A stretch of 64,000 nt of DNA from positions 1 through 64,000 of the forward strand of contig NZ_CP006269.1 in the NCBI RefSeq assembly GCF_000737535.1, in the 5' to 3' direction. Position numbers and translations under genes: made by a program. The number at the start of each line of letters is the position of its first letter. Within the stretch, counting starts at the first letter, position 1. The notes beneath the pieces were generated by a model. That model had not been told where the DNA came from and made no database searches. It was given only the letters and a program-made list of their open reading frames with translations. Source of the stretch: Synechococcus sp. KORDI-100 (GTDB lineage: Bacteria > Cyanobacteriota > Cyanobacteriia > PCC-6307 > Cyanobiaceae). Below, piece after piece: positions 37,553 through 47,470 of the stretch.

Positions 37553-39132
37553 ATGAAGCGATTTAAATCTAAGGGCTCTGCCCTTGGCGGCGCCAGATCG
37601 TCGTCAACAGCCGAACTTCGGCAGCACCAACATGACGCCACCCTGCTGGAACACATCCAGCAGCAGACCCTGCAGGAGGCCGCCGATGCCTTCACCAGAG
37701 AGGCCACCCAACCGCCGGTCACCCTGACCGAAGCGCAGCAATCGATCCTCGATCAAGTGATGGTGGATGTGGCATCCACCGACGTTCACACCGTTGGGAT
37801 CTGGGGATTCGCTGGGGTCGGCAAAACCTTCCTCACCGCCAAGATCACCCAGCTGCTGCAGGAGACCTACGGCCCTGATGCCGTCCGCATGTGCGGCACC
37901 ACTCACAAGGCTTCACGACAAGTTGAGCGGGCCATGGCATCTCATGGCGTCGTCACAGAGGTCGCAACCGTCCACCGGTTGCTTGGTGTCCGTCAGGTCC
38001 GGGATGAGGACAGCGGCGAGGAATACTTCGCCCCCGACAAGAACAACCCGCCAGCGCTGGATGCAGGCGTGCAGGTCGTCATTTGCGATGAGACATCAAT
38101 GTTGGAACAGCGGCTTTACGAGCTGCTGATGGACGCCCTCTGCCCCCGGCAGACCGTCATCTTCGTGGGTGACAGCGAGCAAATCCCACCGGTGTCGGAT
38201 GGCCGGCTTTGCGGGGCATTCCCCGAGGAATGCCGCTGATGCCAACAGATCGCACCTATCGCCTTACCGAAGTCCTTCGGCATGACGGCGCCATCCTCAG
38301 CCTGGCCACCGCGACCCGCCAGCTAACCCGTGGACGGGCTCCATTCCAGCCCGCCGAAGGTGGTGGCTCAAAGGTCGTCACCTATCCAACCCTCGCCAGA
38401 TGGAAGGCTGCGGCAATCACAGCGGCGTGCAGCCCTGAAGCTCAGGCCGATGCCGATCACACGCGCATCCTCTGCTGGACGAATGCGAACGTCAAAAACC
38501 TGAACCGGATCGTTCGGGAACGGGTCTATGGCATCCATGCCCAGCCCTTCATGCCGGGCGAACGCATCATTTCTCACGATGCAATTCCAGACCCCGCCGG
38601 TGGGTCGCCTTTGGTTCACAGCACCACCGAAATGGTGATCCGCAGTGTCGTTTCCGATGGCGGCAACCTGCCTGGCGATGAACTGGAACCGGTGGCGATC
38701 GCCAGCCATGGCATCCGCAGGTTCAAAGCAGGAGAAAAGGTCGCTGCACCGTGGACGTTCTGGACCATCGCAGCCCATGCCCCTGCCATCGGCACCGTGG
38801 AGTTCAACGTGCTGGATTCACAGGATCAAGCACGCTGGCGGAAGTGCCGCAATGCTCTTGCTCAACTGGCGAAGAGCACAACGGACCGCGGGGATCGCAA
38901 GCGGTACTGGCGCATGTTCTTCCAACGGAAGGATGCCTTCGGCCAGGTGGAACCCGCCGCGGCGCTGACCGTTCACAAGAGCCAGGGCAGCACCTACCGG
39001 CACGTCTATCTCCATCCCGATGTGGACGGGTTCAGCGTCAATCCGGCACCGATTCACAACCGCTTGGCCTATGTCGGCATCACCCGTGCCGCCGAAACCC
39101 TCCACGTCGTCGCTGATCAGGAGGTGGACTGA
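37553..39132 (+). pseudogene. RecD/Dda-like SF1 helicase split by a frameshift
   Basis: The N-terminal part (start ATG 37553, with GAAGGA seven bases before it) has Walker A GFAGVGKTFLTAKI, Walker B VICDETSML and motif III FVGDSEQIPPVSDG. The C-terminal part in another frame has TYRLTEVLRHDGAIL, HKSQGSTYRHVYLHPD and RLAYVGITRAAE, the final motifs of Dda/RecD-like helicases. The first frame ends at 38239; the second reads from 38209. Restoring one A after the Glu codons near 38232 would join FPEE to MPLMPTDRTYRLTEV. This may be a real mutation, an assembly error or recoding; I annotate it as frameshifted. It precedes the primase with a one-base overlap. Confidence 0.75.
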
Positions 39133-41768
39133 TGCCTCAGTTCTTCCTCCCCCATCACGATCAGAAAATTCGGGCGCGAGGATTCAACACAGAACACCTT
39201 CAGTTGTTCGGGGATAACCGCTGGGTGCGGTCAGTGGACAACACTCAGATTCACAACAGCTTGCTTCAACCTTTCCCTTCGGCCAGAGGTGTTGAAGGTG
39301 ATGGGCTGCTGCTGGAATTCAACGAAACCAGCCGTTCCCTCAAGCTCGATAACCCACCGCCAGACCCAAAGCAGGATGGTCGGCCAAAGAAATACCTTTA
39401 CGCCGTTCGCGACGTTGAGGTTCATCCCAAGGGCTACAACACACAGCCTTGGATTCCACCCAACGGCCAAACAAGGATCATCACCGAAGGCATGTTCGAT
39501 GCCCTGGCTTGTACCTATTTGGGTGGCGTGAATTGTGCTGCTGCAACAGCACCAACTCACCTCAAGCGATCAAAGCTGCCCCCAGGCTGTGATGTCTACA
39601 TCGGTGATGCCGATTGCCCTTTCCATCACTTCACCGGCCTGCTGGGTGGAATGCTTGACGGTGCTCTCGCAGTTGGCGTCAAGCTCGCCTGCCTGCCCCG
39701 TTCACCCCTTGGGAATTATCTATACACAAACGGGAAGATCCCTGAAGACTGCAAGTGGGGGATGGAGGAATGGATCCGTTACTGGCAACAGAACAACCAA
39801 GACCCCAAGGTTGAAATTCAAAAGGTGATCGTTGGGGCATTGCATCCCATCCAGTTCCTCGAACGCTGCATTGCTGAGGCCGGTGAACTTGGCATCCGTT
39901 GGCCTGATCACACCCCCCAGATCACCACCCTTGCCAAAGCCATCGCTGATGCCACCGGCGACAAGGCTTGTCGCTTGGCCTTGCGGGATCAACTGCGGGC
40001 TGCGGTCAAAGCACCGGCCACACCCCTCAATGAACTGATCAACCAACGGTCAGCCAATAAGGTCAAGCGGCAACGGGAAGAGGCCGAAGAGGAACGCAAA
40101 CGGGCAGTTGCCACCGGTGAAGCACTACCGGAAGACCCTTACGCCATTTGGGATGCAAAGCCCATCGCGGTACATGTTTCCAACATCGTCCGCGAACAAT
40201 CAGAACCCTTGCTCCGGCGGGTCCACGGCGATGCGGTGCTTTATCAATACGACCCCGGCGTTGGGTACTGGCGGCACCTTGATGATTTCCATGTCCGCCG
40301 CATGGTGCGTCCCATCGTTGAAAGCTGCTACAAAGCCACGCTCACCGAAGAAGGCGACACCCACAAGGAATATCGCTTCGGCAATGACTCTGATGTCACC
40401 AGCACTTGTCACGCCCTGGCGGAAAAATGCCATCAAGGCAATCCCGAGGAATCCAAATGGTTCCTCACCTTCGCCAACGGCACCCTGGATCTCCGCACCA
40501 TGGAGTTGCTGGCGTTCAGTCCAGATCACGGCACCACACACCACCTCGCCGTTGACCTACAGCTGACTCAGGCCTGCCCTGCCGCCCTCGTGCGAGTCAT
40601 CGACACCTGTTACGGCAACGATGCCACCGACAGGGTGCGGGCTTTCCTTCGCTGGGTTCTTGATCTCTCCATGCCTTGGGAGTCGTTGTTCTTTTTCCTG
40701 GGTGGCTCTCGTTCCGGCAAGGGCATCCTGTTGGAACTGGCGGAATCGCTGCTGCCGTCTGAATTCACTTCGGCAATGAAAGATCCCTCCCAGTTGGCCG
40801 GTGCTGACCAAATCCAGCAATTCGTCCAAGGCAAACGCCTCATCACCTTCCCCGAGGTCAAACCCAATGCAGGCCGTGATCGCGATTGGTCCATGGCATT
40901 GCAACTGGCCTCACATACCCGTCTGACCTCGCGAAGGATGCGGTCGTCGACATCTACCAACCCCGTTCATGACATTCGCCTTGTCATGGCTGGCGTGGAT
41001 GTCCCCGACCTTGGCAAGGACTCCGCCCAGGGCCTGTCCCAGCGTGCTCGCTACATGCGAACGCTGCCCCGCAGAGGTGAACCTGACCCATCACTCAAAA
41101 ATGACCTAATCGGCACTACCGCCGAACACGACACCATCCGCGGTCAAGTCATCGGCTGGGCGCTCACTATGGATCGTGATGCTGCAGTCGCGGCACTCAA
41201 TGACCAGGAATTCCAGCATCAGCGCCTTGAGCTTCAGGCATGCACCGATCCGGTCTCCCTGTTCATTGATGAATGCTTGGTGCCTGCCGATCAGTTGGTC
41301 CCCACTGAATATCGCCCCATGCTGCTCAAAGCGTTTTACGCATGGTGTGACTCCACTGGCCATTCCCTCGCGGCACGTTCCTACACAGAACACAACCTGA
41401 TCAATCAAATCAGAAAGGTCATGCCCGCCACCCATCGCCAACGGCGGTCGCCCACCAAACAAGAATGTGCAGACCTGGGCCTCGACTACAACAAGCGCCC
41501 CAAGCTCTCCGCTGTTGATTGGGGATACAGCATCCGACCTGGATTGCTCAAACCCCACCATTCCTTTGGGAGGCCCAAAGACTTTGAAATGGTGTCTGCC
41601 ATGAGGTCAGACGGTGGCATTGCTGCCATTACGGCAGAGGTCAACATCCCCACCGATGCACTGGTGAAAACTGCTGCCGAGACTGCCTCTCGCAAGTTCC
41701 GAGTCAGGGCAAAACTCGACATCGACGCCAATCAACTGATTGAGACATGGGGGCTGAAGACTGGTTGA
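39132..41768 (+). CDS. Primase-helicase (Toprim plus SF3/D5-type)
   Basis: 878 residues. The N-terminal part has a Toprim-like pair: ITEGMFDALACTYLGG and DVYIGDADCPF (acidic residues for metal). From about residue 510 comes the superfamily 3 helicase: Walker A FFLGGSRSGKGILLELAES, Walker B-like RLITFPEVKPNAG, sensor IRLVMAGVDVPDLG and an Arg-finger region. The end resembles the D5/phage P4-type C-terminal domain (LLKAFYAWCDSTGHSLAARS). This is the main replication protein of many satellites and would prime and unwind element DNA. It overlaps the helicase stop by one base and is followed by a hairpin at 41776-41822. Confidence 0.9.
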   Translation: MPQFFLPHHDQKIRARGFNTEHLQLFGDNRWVRSVDNTQIHNSLLQPFPSARGVEGDGLLLEFNETSRSLKLDNPPPDPKQDGRPKKYLYAVRDVEVHPKGYNTQPWIPPNGQTRIITEGMFDALACTYLGGVNCAAATAPTHLKRSKLPPGCDVYIGDADCPFHHFTGLLGGMLDGALAVGVKLACLPRSPLGNYLYTNGKIPEDCKWGMEEWIRYWQQNNQDPKVEIQKVIVGALHPIQFLERCIAEAGELGIRWPDHTPQITTLAKAIADATGDKACRLALRDQLRAAVKAPATPLNELINQRSANKVKRQREEAEEERKRAVATGEALPEDPYAIWDAKPIAVHVSNIVREQSEPLLRRVHGDAVLYQYDPGVGYWRHLDDFHVRRMVRPIVESCYKATLTEEGDTHKEYRFGNDSDVTSTCHALAEKCHQGNPEESKWFLTFANGTLDLRTMELLAFSPDHGTTHHLAVDLQLTQACPAALVRVIDTCYGNDATDRVRAFLRWVLDLSMPWESLFFFLGGSRSGKGILLELAESLLPSEFTSAMKDPSQLAGADQIQQFVQGKRLITFPEVKPNAGRDRDWSMALQLASHTRLTSRRMRSSTSTNPVHDIRLVMAGVDVPDLGKDSAQGLSQRARYMRTLPRRGEPDPSLKNDLIGTTAEHDTIRGQVIGWALTMDRDAAVAALNDQEFQHQRLELQACTDPVSLFIDECLVPADQLVPTEYRPMLLKAFYAWCDSTGHSLAARSYTEHNLINQIRKVMPATHRQRRSPTKQECADLGLDYNKRPKLSAVDWGYSIRPGLLKPHHSFGRPKDFEMVSAMRSDGGIAAITAEVNIPTDALVKTAAETASRKFRVRAKLDIDANQLIETWGLKTG

Positions 41769-41775
41769 TGGCTGC

Positions 41776-41822
41776 TGCCCCTGCCCCCCCCCAATGCCCT
41801 TGTTTCACCCGAGGCAGGGGCA
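41776..41822. terminator. Hairpin after the primase-helicase gene
   Basis: Perfect ten-base arms TGCCCCTGCC (41776-41785) and GGCAGGGGCA (41813-41822) with a 27-base loop, just past the primase stop. No clear T-run follows, so termination is likely but not certain. Confidence 0.5.
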
Positions 41823-42054
41823 TTGTCATGTCTCCGCGCTTTTTCAGACAGGGCCAGATCCACTGCAGGCCAAAACGACCAGGCGAGACAGGGTTATCTG
41901 GAGTGTTCTAAAACTTCTATATACAAAAAAGAATCTGAGAAGCCAGAAATCAAGAAATTTATTTCTCTCCTGCATAGAACTAATGCGAGACAACCCACCC
42001 TGTCTCGCTGTCGCGTCTGACTCGCGACATCAAATTGACCGCCATAATTGAGCC

Positions 42055-42750
42055 ATGGGCATTCAGTCACTACTCGGTCAAATCAGCGACGAGAAACTTA
42101 AAGAGCTGCCAGGTCGGCAACGTAACGCTCTTAAAGTTCAGCAGCATCTAAATGCTTTCGCCCTGCACCTGCAGGGTTTGAGCGATCGCGCTGTTCAAGA
42201 AGAATTGGGCGTTGGAACTCTTTCAAGCGCTCAACATTCCATCAAGCGCGGAGAAGAGATCTCAAAAAAACTTGGGCTCGATTCAGATCGCGTCAGGTTG
42301 AAAGTTGCAGCTTGGTTTGAAGAGCTAACCGACCTGACAATGCAGACCGTTCGTGATCAAGTTCTGAACGGCACTCTGGTTGAATCGCTGGATGGCGAAG
42401 GCAACCGCAGTTATCGCCGAACGAAGCACGCCGATCCGCGGATGGTGGCCGAGGCTTCTCGCGGGCTGGTGAGGATGGCCTCGTTCTTCGGGCTGATGGA
42501 TCCCGACAAGAGCAACACCGGTGGAGACATCAGCACCAGCGTGGTGTTCCTCAGCCCGCAGGCCGATCTTTCTGCATGGGAGACGAAAACGGTCGATGTG
42601 ACCCCAAGTGGAGACTCAACTGGAGACAATGCGGTCATTCCTGCTTCAGAAGGCAGTGATGCCAATGATGAGTTGCTGCTTAACAAGCAATCTGAGCCTG
42701 AATCCGATCCTGGGCGCCCAGCCACAAGCGGGACAGAAGGGCAGGCCTGA
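42055..42750 (+). CDS. Terminase small subunit
   Basis: 231 residues. A helical N-terminal DNA-binding part (LKVQQHLNAFALHLQGLSDR, AVQEELGVGTLSSAQHSIKR) fits a helix-turn-helix like those of small terminases, and the C-terminus is acidic and disordered. It overlaps the large terminase start (TGATG). Small terminases recognise the packaging site, so this gene probably selects element DNA for a helper capsid. Family assignment rests on position and layout. Confidence 0.75.
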   Translation: MGIQSLLGQISDEKLKELPGRQRNALKVQQHLNAFALHLQGLSDRAVQEELGVGTLSSAQHSIKRGEEISKKLGLDSDRVRLKVAAWFEELTDLTMQTVRDQVLNGTLVESLDGEGNRSYRRTKHADPRMVAEASRGLVRMASFFGLMDPDKSNTGGDISTSVVFLSPQADLSAWETKTVDVTPSGDSTGDNAVIPASEGSDANDELLLNKQSEPESDPGRPATSGTEGQA

Positions 42751-44177
42751 TGACCGCATCTGCTCCTCAGGCGATCACGCCAACCGCGATGCAAGCGGAC
42801 ATGCAGCGGGTGCCGTTGGATCACGACTTAGTGGCCTGCGGCGGCCGTGGTTCGGGCAAGTCGTTTGGCGGCGAGCTGGTGGTTGCTCGAGATAGCACCG
42901 TTCTTAAAGAGCGGTTCAATTGCCTGATCGTCCGGCGAAGCTATGCCGGTCTGCAGGAGCTGAGCACCAGCTTGGGCCGCACGTTGACGGCGACATATGG
43001 CCAGGCGCTGAGCTTCAACAGATCGGACTGGACGCTGCGGCTGCCCAACGGTGGTGTGATTGAACTGGCTTATCTGGATCCATCCCGCCCCCAGGCGATG
43101 CTGCGGCAACAGGGCCGCTCGAGAACGACGATCTGGGCCGATGAAGGCGGGCAGTACAGCGACCCCGACATGCTCGATCAGCTGCGGGCCACGTTGCGGG
43201 CTCCTGCTGGAACACCGACAAGATTCATTTTCACGGCGAACCCTGGCCAGGCGGGTCATGCCTGGATCAAGCAGCGGTGGGTGCAGCCGGCGGGCTTTCC
43301 AGCGCCGGGTGTGGCGGTGCGGTTCCATTGTGAGGACACGACTAGCCCGACGGTTTACATCGGGAGCAATATTGCGGCGAATCCACATCTGGATTTTGAG
43401 CAGACGCGGCGTCAAATCGAGATTGCAGCGGGTGGGGACCCGGAGCTGCTGCGGGCCTGGCTGGAGGGCTCATTTGAAGGAGTTATCAGCGGCAGTTACT
43501 TCGCCGATTCGATGTCACGTCGGCGGAATCTGCTGGAGCTGAATGGTGGTGATCAGCCGCAAATTCCACAAGGCAGCCGACTGCTGGTGAGCTTCGACTG
43601 GGGGATTGCGGCACCGAGCTGCGCGACGTTGTTCATCACCAATCACCCGTTGTTGCCGCGGGGCAGCTTGTTTGGAATTGACGAGTGTTATTTGAGCAAG
43701 AGCACCCGTTCTGGAGAGCCGGATTGGAATGCGGGGTTAGGTGCCAGCAACCTGCAGCAGGCGCAGATTTTGCAGGAGTGGATCAGCAGGTGGGGGTTGG
43801 AGCCTCAGGATCTGACGTGGATTGCGGACGATGCGTGTTGGAACAGGACGGGTCATGCGCTGACGATTGCCGATGAGTTTCGGAAGGGCGGGATTCCGTT
43901 TCGACGAGCGGGCAAGGCGCGGATGAGTGAGGAGGCGGGGCTGGCCAGGTTGCGGACGATGCTGTGGGCGAGTGATCGTGATGAGAGCCAGCCGTGGGTG
44001 AAGGCGAGCCGGAGGTGCAGGGCGTTCTGGGAGTTAACGCCGCTGTTGGCGCGGGATACGAAGAAACGAGAGTTGTTGGATCCAGCAGCGATCACGCACA
44101 GCATTGATACGTGGAGATATGCGGTGAACTTTGTGCAGAGGCCAGTTGGAGCAGGGCGTGGTCACCGGATTTATTGA
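42750..44177 (+). CDS. Terminase large subunit
   Basis: 475 residues. ATPase: Walker A CGGRGSGKS (residues 30-38), Walker B TIWADEGGQ (about 127-135) and a coupling motif FTANPGQAGHAW. Nuclease: a catalytic acid in LVSFDWGIAAPSCATL (Asp283) and later acidic residues (DLTWIADDACWNRTGHA). The intact motor and nuclease would translocate and cut DNA into a procapsid, but the element itself encodes no recognised capsid or portal. A 16-bp palindrome lies at 44187-44202 just after it. Confidence 0.92.
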   Translation: MTASAPQAITPTAMQADMQRVPLDHDLVACGGRGSGKSFGGELVVARDSTVLKERFNCLIVRRSYAGLQELSTSLGRTLTATYGQALSFNRSDWTLRLPNGGVIELAYLDPSRPQAMLRQQGRSRTTIWADEGGQYSDPDMLDQLRATLRAPAGTPTRFIFTANPGQAGHAWIKQRWVQPAGFPAPGVAVRFHCEDTTSPTVYIGSNIAANPHLDFEQTRRQIEIAAGGDPELLRAWLEGSFEGVISGSYFADSMSRRRNLLELNGGDQPQIPQGSRLLVSFDWGIAAPSCATLFITNHPLLPRGSLFGIDECYLSKSTRSGEPDWNAGLGASNLQQAQILQEWISRWGLEPQDLTWIADDACWNRTGHALTIADEFRKGGIPFRRAGKARMSEEAGLARLRTMLWASDRDESQPWVKASRRCRAFWELTPLLARDTKKRELLDPAAITHSIDTWRYAVNFVQRPVGAGRGHRIY

Positions 44178-44186
44178 TGCAGAAAA

Positions 44187-44202
44187 GTCACGCCGGCGTG
44201 AC
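44187..44202. repeat. Perfect 16-bp palindrome
   Basis: GTCACGCCGGCGTGAC lies between the terminase stop and the next gene. It shares GTCAC/GTGAC arms with the element's 21-bp inverted repeats but with six, not nine, bases between. It may be a packaging, recombination or regulatory site; no direct evidence. Confidence 0.35.
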
Positions 44203-44211
44203 AATTTGCCA

Positions 44212-44541
44212 ATGAGTGTTGTGCGGGAAGGCGACTGTGTGTTGCTGAGCTGCCGGGACAGTGCTGCGCTTATTGAGGTGCGGGATTTAGAGGGTTTGCA
44301 GATCAGGTTGGACGGTGTGGTGAGGAGTGTGCGTGGCGAATGGTGTCGTGTTGCGGTGGAGCTGGAGGGATCACAGCGTCCGATCCGGCGGGGGTCACTG
44401 ACGCTGTTGATTGGCGTACGGCTCCGGGATGTGGAGGTGATTGAGGGTGGGCCACATGTATGGAGTCAGGGGAATGCAGCGGGGCTGGATCGAGTGCGGC
44501 GGACTGGGAGTGAGGAGTGTGATTACTGGGCGCCGCTCTGA
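44212..44541 (+). CDS. Small hypothetical protein after terminase
   Basis: 109 residues from the ATG at 44212 (an earlier GTG at 44131 overlaps the terminase end). Beta-strand-rich: MSVVREGDCVLLSCRDSAAL, then RLDGVVRSVRGEWCRVAVEL and RRGSLTLLIGVRLRDVEVIE. It could be a head-completion or adaptor-like protein, but no motif allows a call. Three cysteines. Overlapping frames are open on the other strand. Confidence 0.5.
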   Translation: MSVVREGDCVLLSCRDSAALIEVRDLEGLQIRLDGVVRSVRGEWCRVAVELEGSQRPIRRGSLTLLIGVRLRDVEVIEGGPHVWSQGNAAGLDRVRRTGSEECDYWAPL

Positions 44542-44656
44542 GAGTTGGCCAGAGCTGTCTCATCCCGTAACAGGAGACATCGCTCTTGGGGTGATCAGCA
44601 CGACACCGCTTTAGTGAGTTTCAGGCGAAGGTCGCAGGGAACTTGAGCGCTTTCAG

Positions 44657-44956
44657 ATGGCCCGCTTCATGATCCATTGGTGCGCCCCAGATCCCACCAA
44701 CGAGAAGTACACGCAGGCGATCGTCGACTACATCAAAGGCGGAAAGCCTATGGATGAGTACGCGGGCTTCAAGGTGTTGGCACGTCAGATCCACCCTCAC
44801 CTTGGTGGAGGCGTGCTTCTTGTGGAAGCCGACAATCTGGCCGCAGTGCAAAAACATACTTATCCCTGGACAAAGGGTCTCGGCGTTACCGCGACGATCA
44901 CTCCTGGTCTCAGCGATGAGGAGTATGTCGAGCTTGAAGAGAGCATGAGCAGCTGA
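44657..44956 (+). CDS. DUF3303-family small protein
   Basis: 99 residues. The pattern ARFMIHWCAPDPTNEKYTQA, then GFKVLARQIHPHLGGGVLLV and LAAVQKHTYPWTKGLGVTAT, matches DUF3303, small proteins common in marine cyanobacteria and their phages. Their function is unknown. It is followed by a hairpin (arms TCAACGGG and CCCGTTGA at 44963-44982). Confidence 0.75.
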   Translation: MARFMIHWCAPDPTNEKYTQAIVDYIKGGKPMDEYAGFKVLARQIHPHLGGGVLLVEADNLAAVQKHTYPWTKGLGVTATITPGLSDEEYVELEESMSS

Positions 44957-45199
44957 TCTGTTTCAACGGGAAATCCCGTTGATCAGATGTCGATCACGTT
45001 GGGCGTTCCACCAAAGGCTCATCAGTCGGAATCACGACCGAATGGTGCCTGGAAGGGCTGATTGGCAACGTCAAACCTGAGGCGCATGGGTGGACGCTTC
45101 AGGATCAGCGCCTGTCTGAGCGTCTTCTGGAGCCCTCTCAGCGCGCTTTTGAATGGATTTACCTAATTCCGTGGGGTACAACAGCCCTAGAATTGGGTC

Positions 45200-46030
45200 A
45201 TGGGCCGATCCACCGCCACCCGACACCGTCAGCCAGGCAGCCTCCGCCGCGTTTCCAAGACGGCGCGCGGCCGAAAATATGAGCGTTGGCAATGGCGCAC
45301 CCATCGGCAGACGGACACTGGGTGGGCCACTGTCGATGTGGAGCTGGGCGAGCGCCTGACTGGGCTACGCACTCGCACCCTGATCGCGCTGGGCGAGCTG
45401 TCTGCACCTTTGTTGGTTGAGCGCTGGGCACGTTGGCATTTCCGCTCTTGGAACGACATGCCCGCATTCACGGGTCGCCCTGCTGGAGCGAAGCAGCGCT
45501 CGGCTTGGTGGTGCGAGCTGCCTCGTCAGAGCGATGGTTCCATTCGCATCCGTTTCCGTTCTGTTGACGGCAGTTATGACTTCCGCCGCCGCGGTGCCCG
45601 TAGTGCCATCACCAGTGCCGAGGAGCTTGCAACCTCACTGTGGCGTTGCCTGACGGCTGATCCGATTGTGGAGTTGGGACGGCTGCAGTGGTTTGAGTCA
45701 GAGGCCCAAACCCAGATCGAAAAGATTGCGGAGGAGCAATTGGAGCTGCGTCGCCAGCGCCGTGTAGGTGATCTGAGCCAGCGTGATTTCGAGGCTGATG
45801 AGCGTGACACCTACCTTCGTCTTGAGCGCTGGGAGGCGATGCAAGCTGCCGTCAGAACTCGATGGGATGAGCTGTTGGCGGAGATGGTGGCCGCCCTACC
45901 GCGCACTCGTCGGGACGAGCTGAAGCCTCGGATTGTGATGCAGGCTGATCGGCTGCAAAGCGACAGCAAGCAACTGCAGAAATGGCGCGACGATCATTGG
46001 GTGGACAACACCCTTGAGTGGCGGGTCTGA
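45200..46030 (+). CDS. Element-encoded hypothetical protein
   Basis: 276 residues. Strongly basic N-terminus (MGRSTATRHRQPGSLRRVSK), then a WARWHFRSWNDMPAF segment and a long helical Arg/Glu-rich C-terminus (EEQLELRRQRRVGDLSQRDF). A nucleic-acid-binding or replication-accessory role is possible. Its end faces the integrase gene; a GTCAC-N9-GTGAC repeat sits in between. Unrecognised. Confidence 0.55.
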   Translation: MGRSTATRHRQPGSLRRVSKTARGRKYERWQWRTHRQTDTGWATVDVELGERLTGLRTRTLIALGELSAPLLVERWARWHFRSWNDMPAFTGRPAGAKQRSAWWCELPRQSDGSIRIRFRSVDGSYDFRRRGARSAITSAEELATSLWRCLTADPIVELGRLQWFESEAQTQIEKIAEEQLELRRQRRVGDLSQRDFEADERDTYLRLERWEAMQAAVRTRWDELLAEMVAALPRTRRDELKPRIVMQADRLQSDSKQLQKWRDDHWVDNTLEWRV

Positions 46031-46062
46031 AGCTGCTCATGCGCTGGCTGGAACAGCTGTCG

Positions 46063-46083
46063 CGTCACAGTTCAACCGTGACA
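46063..46083. promoter_or_regulatory. Third inverted repeat of GTCAC-N9-GTGAC
   Basis: Between two convergent genes, 20 bases from one stop and 40 from the other, so it cannot be a simple promoter operator. The arms and spacing match the sites at 36024-36044 and 36566-36586, apart from the outer base (C instead of T). Confidence 0.4.
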
Positions 46084-46123
46084 AATCCAGCCACCACGCC
46101 TCAACGCATGAGGGTGCTGGATA

Positions 46124-47386
46124 TCAGCTGGCTCCCAAAATCCGCTCGTAAACCTCAGTCGTTGTCTCTGTTGTCGCCGTGACGTAATAGGCGCTGTGAG
46201 TCAGCTCGCTGTGGCCCATGGCCATCGCAACTGAGGCTCCAGGGATACCCCGCAGGTGCGACCTGACGCTGTAGCTGTTCCTGAAGCTGTATGGCCTCAG
46301 CCACTTTCCCTGCTCTTCAAATGCCGCGGCCCAATTGCGCCAGAGTTTCTGACGACCCAGATACTGAGCAACAGCTTGGCCTCGTTCCTTCAAGGGCGGG
46401 AACGGCAGCAGGTTGGCGTTCAGAGCTGCAGCGAGATCGTTGGCAGGGACGTCCCCGTCAGGTCCGGTTATGGGAACCGCCTGTAACCAGCGCGGCTTGG
46501 TTTCCGTTTTGGTGGTGCGCCCCCCAGCTGCCTTCCGATAACTGCACCAGAGCTGGAGCTTTCGGGTTGTGGGGTTCACCTTGGAGATGAGGTGCGTCAG
46601 CTCTTCTGGCCTCAATCCGTAGACGGCCATCACCAGCAAGGCGTTGCGCCATTCGTCAGTAGGCACTGAATCCAGCAGTTCCAAGATCTGAACGTCGCTC
46701 AGGATCGCGATTTCGCGTTGTTCCTTGGCCTTGCCGTTCCCCGCCAGCATGACCTTCTGGTGCTGGGGAAGGATCCAATCGGCGTCCAGCCCTTCGTGAG
46801 CAACGCCATAAGTGAGCAGGCGATTGACGGCCCCAACGCATTGCTGCCTGGCGCGGGGTTTGTCCGTCCAACCGCCGGTGGTGATGACAGTGTCGATCAG
46901 CTTGTAAGGACTGCTGGGTGCGTTTTTGCCCAACAGCACCGTGATGGCCTGATCGCAGTAGGTGCGCTCCAGCTGGATGGTTTTGTCGCTGACCTGCTTG
47001 CCGTTCTGTTGGCGATCCCGGTAGTAAGCGGCGCCGATGGCCTTCCAGTTGATTCCGCCGATTGCTGTCGGCACCCCTGGCTGAGGTTCCTCCTCGTCAA
47101 TTGAAAAAAGGTCAGCCCAAGCCTGATCAAGGGAGATCGGTGGATCACCGCTGACAGCGTTGTGCAGAGCGCTGACGATTTCGGTCACCGGCCCGATGCA
47201 GCCCACCTCCCATTGGAGGTCAGGGAGGTTCTTCGACCAGCAGCTCATCTTTCCATTGATGGCTTTTCGGACCCTCAGGTGAACGTAGCCCCGATGGTTG
47301 TTGACCGACCAGCCGCGAGGGACGCCAGCGGCCTTGATCGACGCCTTCAAGGCCGGGCCGAAATCGAAAGTTTTTGCCTTTGCCAT
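46124..47386 (-). CDS. Tyrosine recombinase (site-specific integrase)
   Basis: 420 residues. The C-terminal catalytic domain has the first Arg in VYGLRPEELTHL (Arg259), a box-II-like RPYSFRNSYSVR (Arg369), GHSELTHSAYY with His392 and the nucleophilic Tyr (400 or 401). The box-II His is replaced by Tyr, a known variation. It sits beside tRNA-Val, reads away from the tRNA and would catalyse attP x attB recombination at the 45-bp tRNA sequence. The N-terminal 100-220 is the core-binding domain. Confidence 0.92.
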   Translation of the reverse strand: MAKAKTFDFGPALKASIKAAGVPRGWSVNNHRGYVHLRVRKAINGKMSCWSKNLPDLQWEVGCIGPVTEIVSALHNAVSGDPPISLDQAWADLFSIDEEEPQPGVPTAIGGINWKAIGAAYYRDRQQNGKQVSDKTIQLERTYCDQAITVLLGKNAPSSPYKLIDTVITTGGWTDKPRARQQCVGAVNRLLTYGVAHEGLDADWILPQHQKVMLAGNGKAKEQREIAILSDVQILELLDSVPTDEWRNALLVMAVYGLRPEELTHLISKVNPTTRKLQLWCSYRKAAGGRTTKTETKPRWLQAVPITGPDGDVPANDLAAALNANLLPFPPLKERGQAVAQYLGRQKLWRNWAAAFEEQGKWLRPYSFRNSYSVRSHLRGIPGASVAMAMGHSELTHSAYYVTATTETTTEVYERILGAS

Positions 47387-47470
47387 GGCTTCCGCGAGTT
47401 GCTGCTTGCAATCTCCAGTGACCTCAATATGCCAAAAACTGGAGACAAAGTGGAGACATGCAACAAAAAA

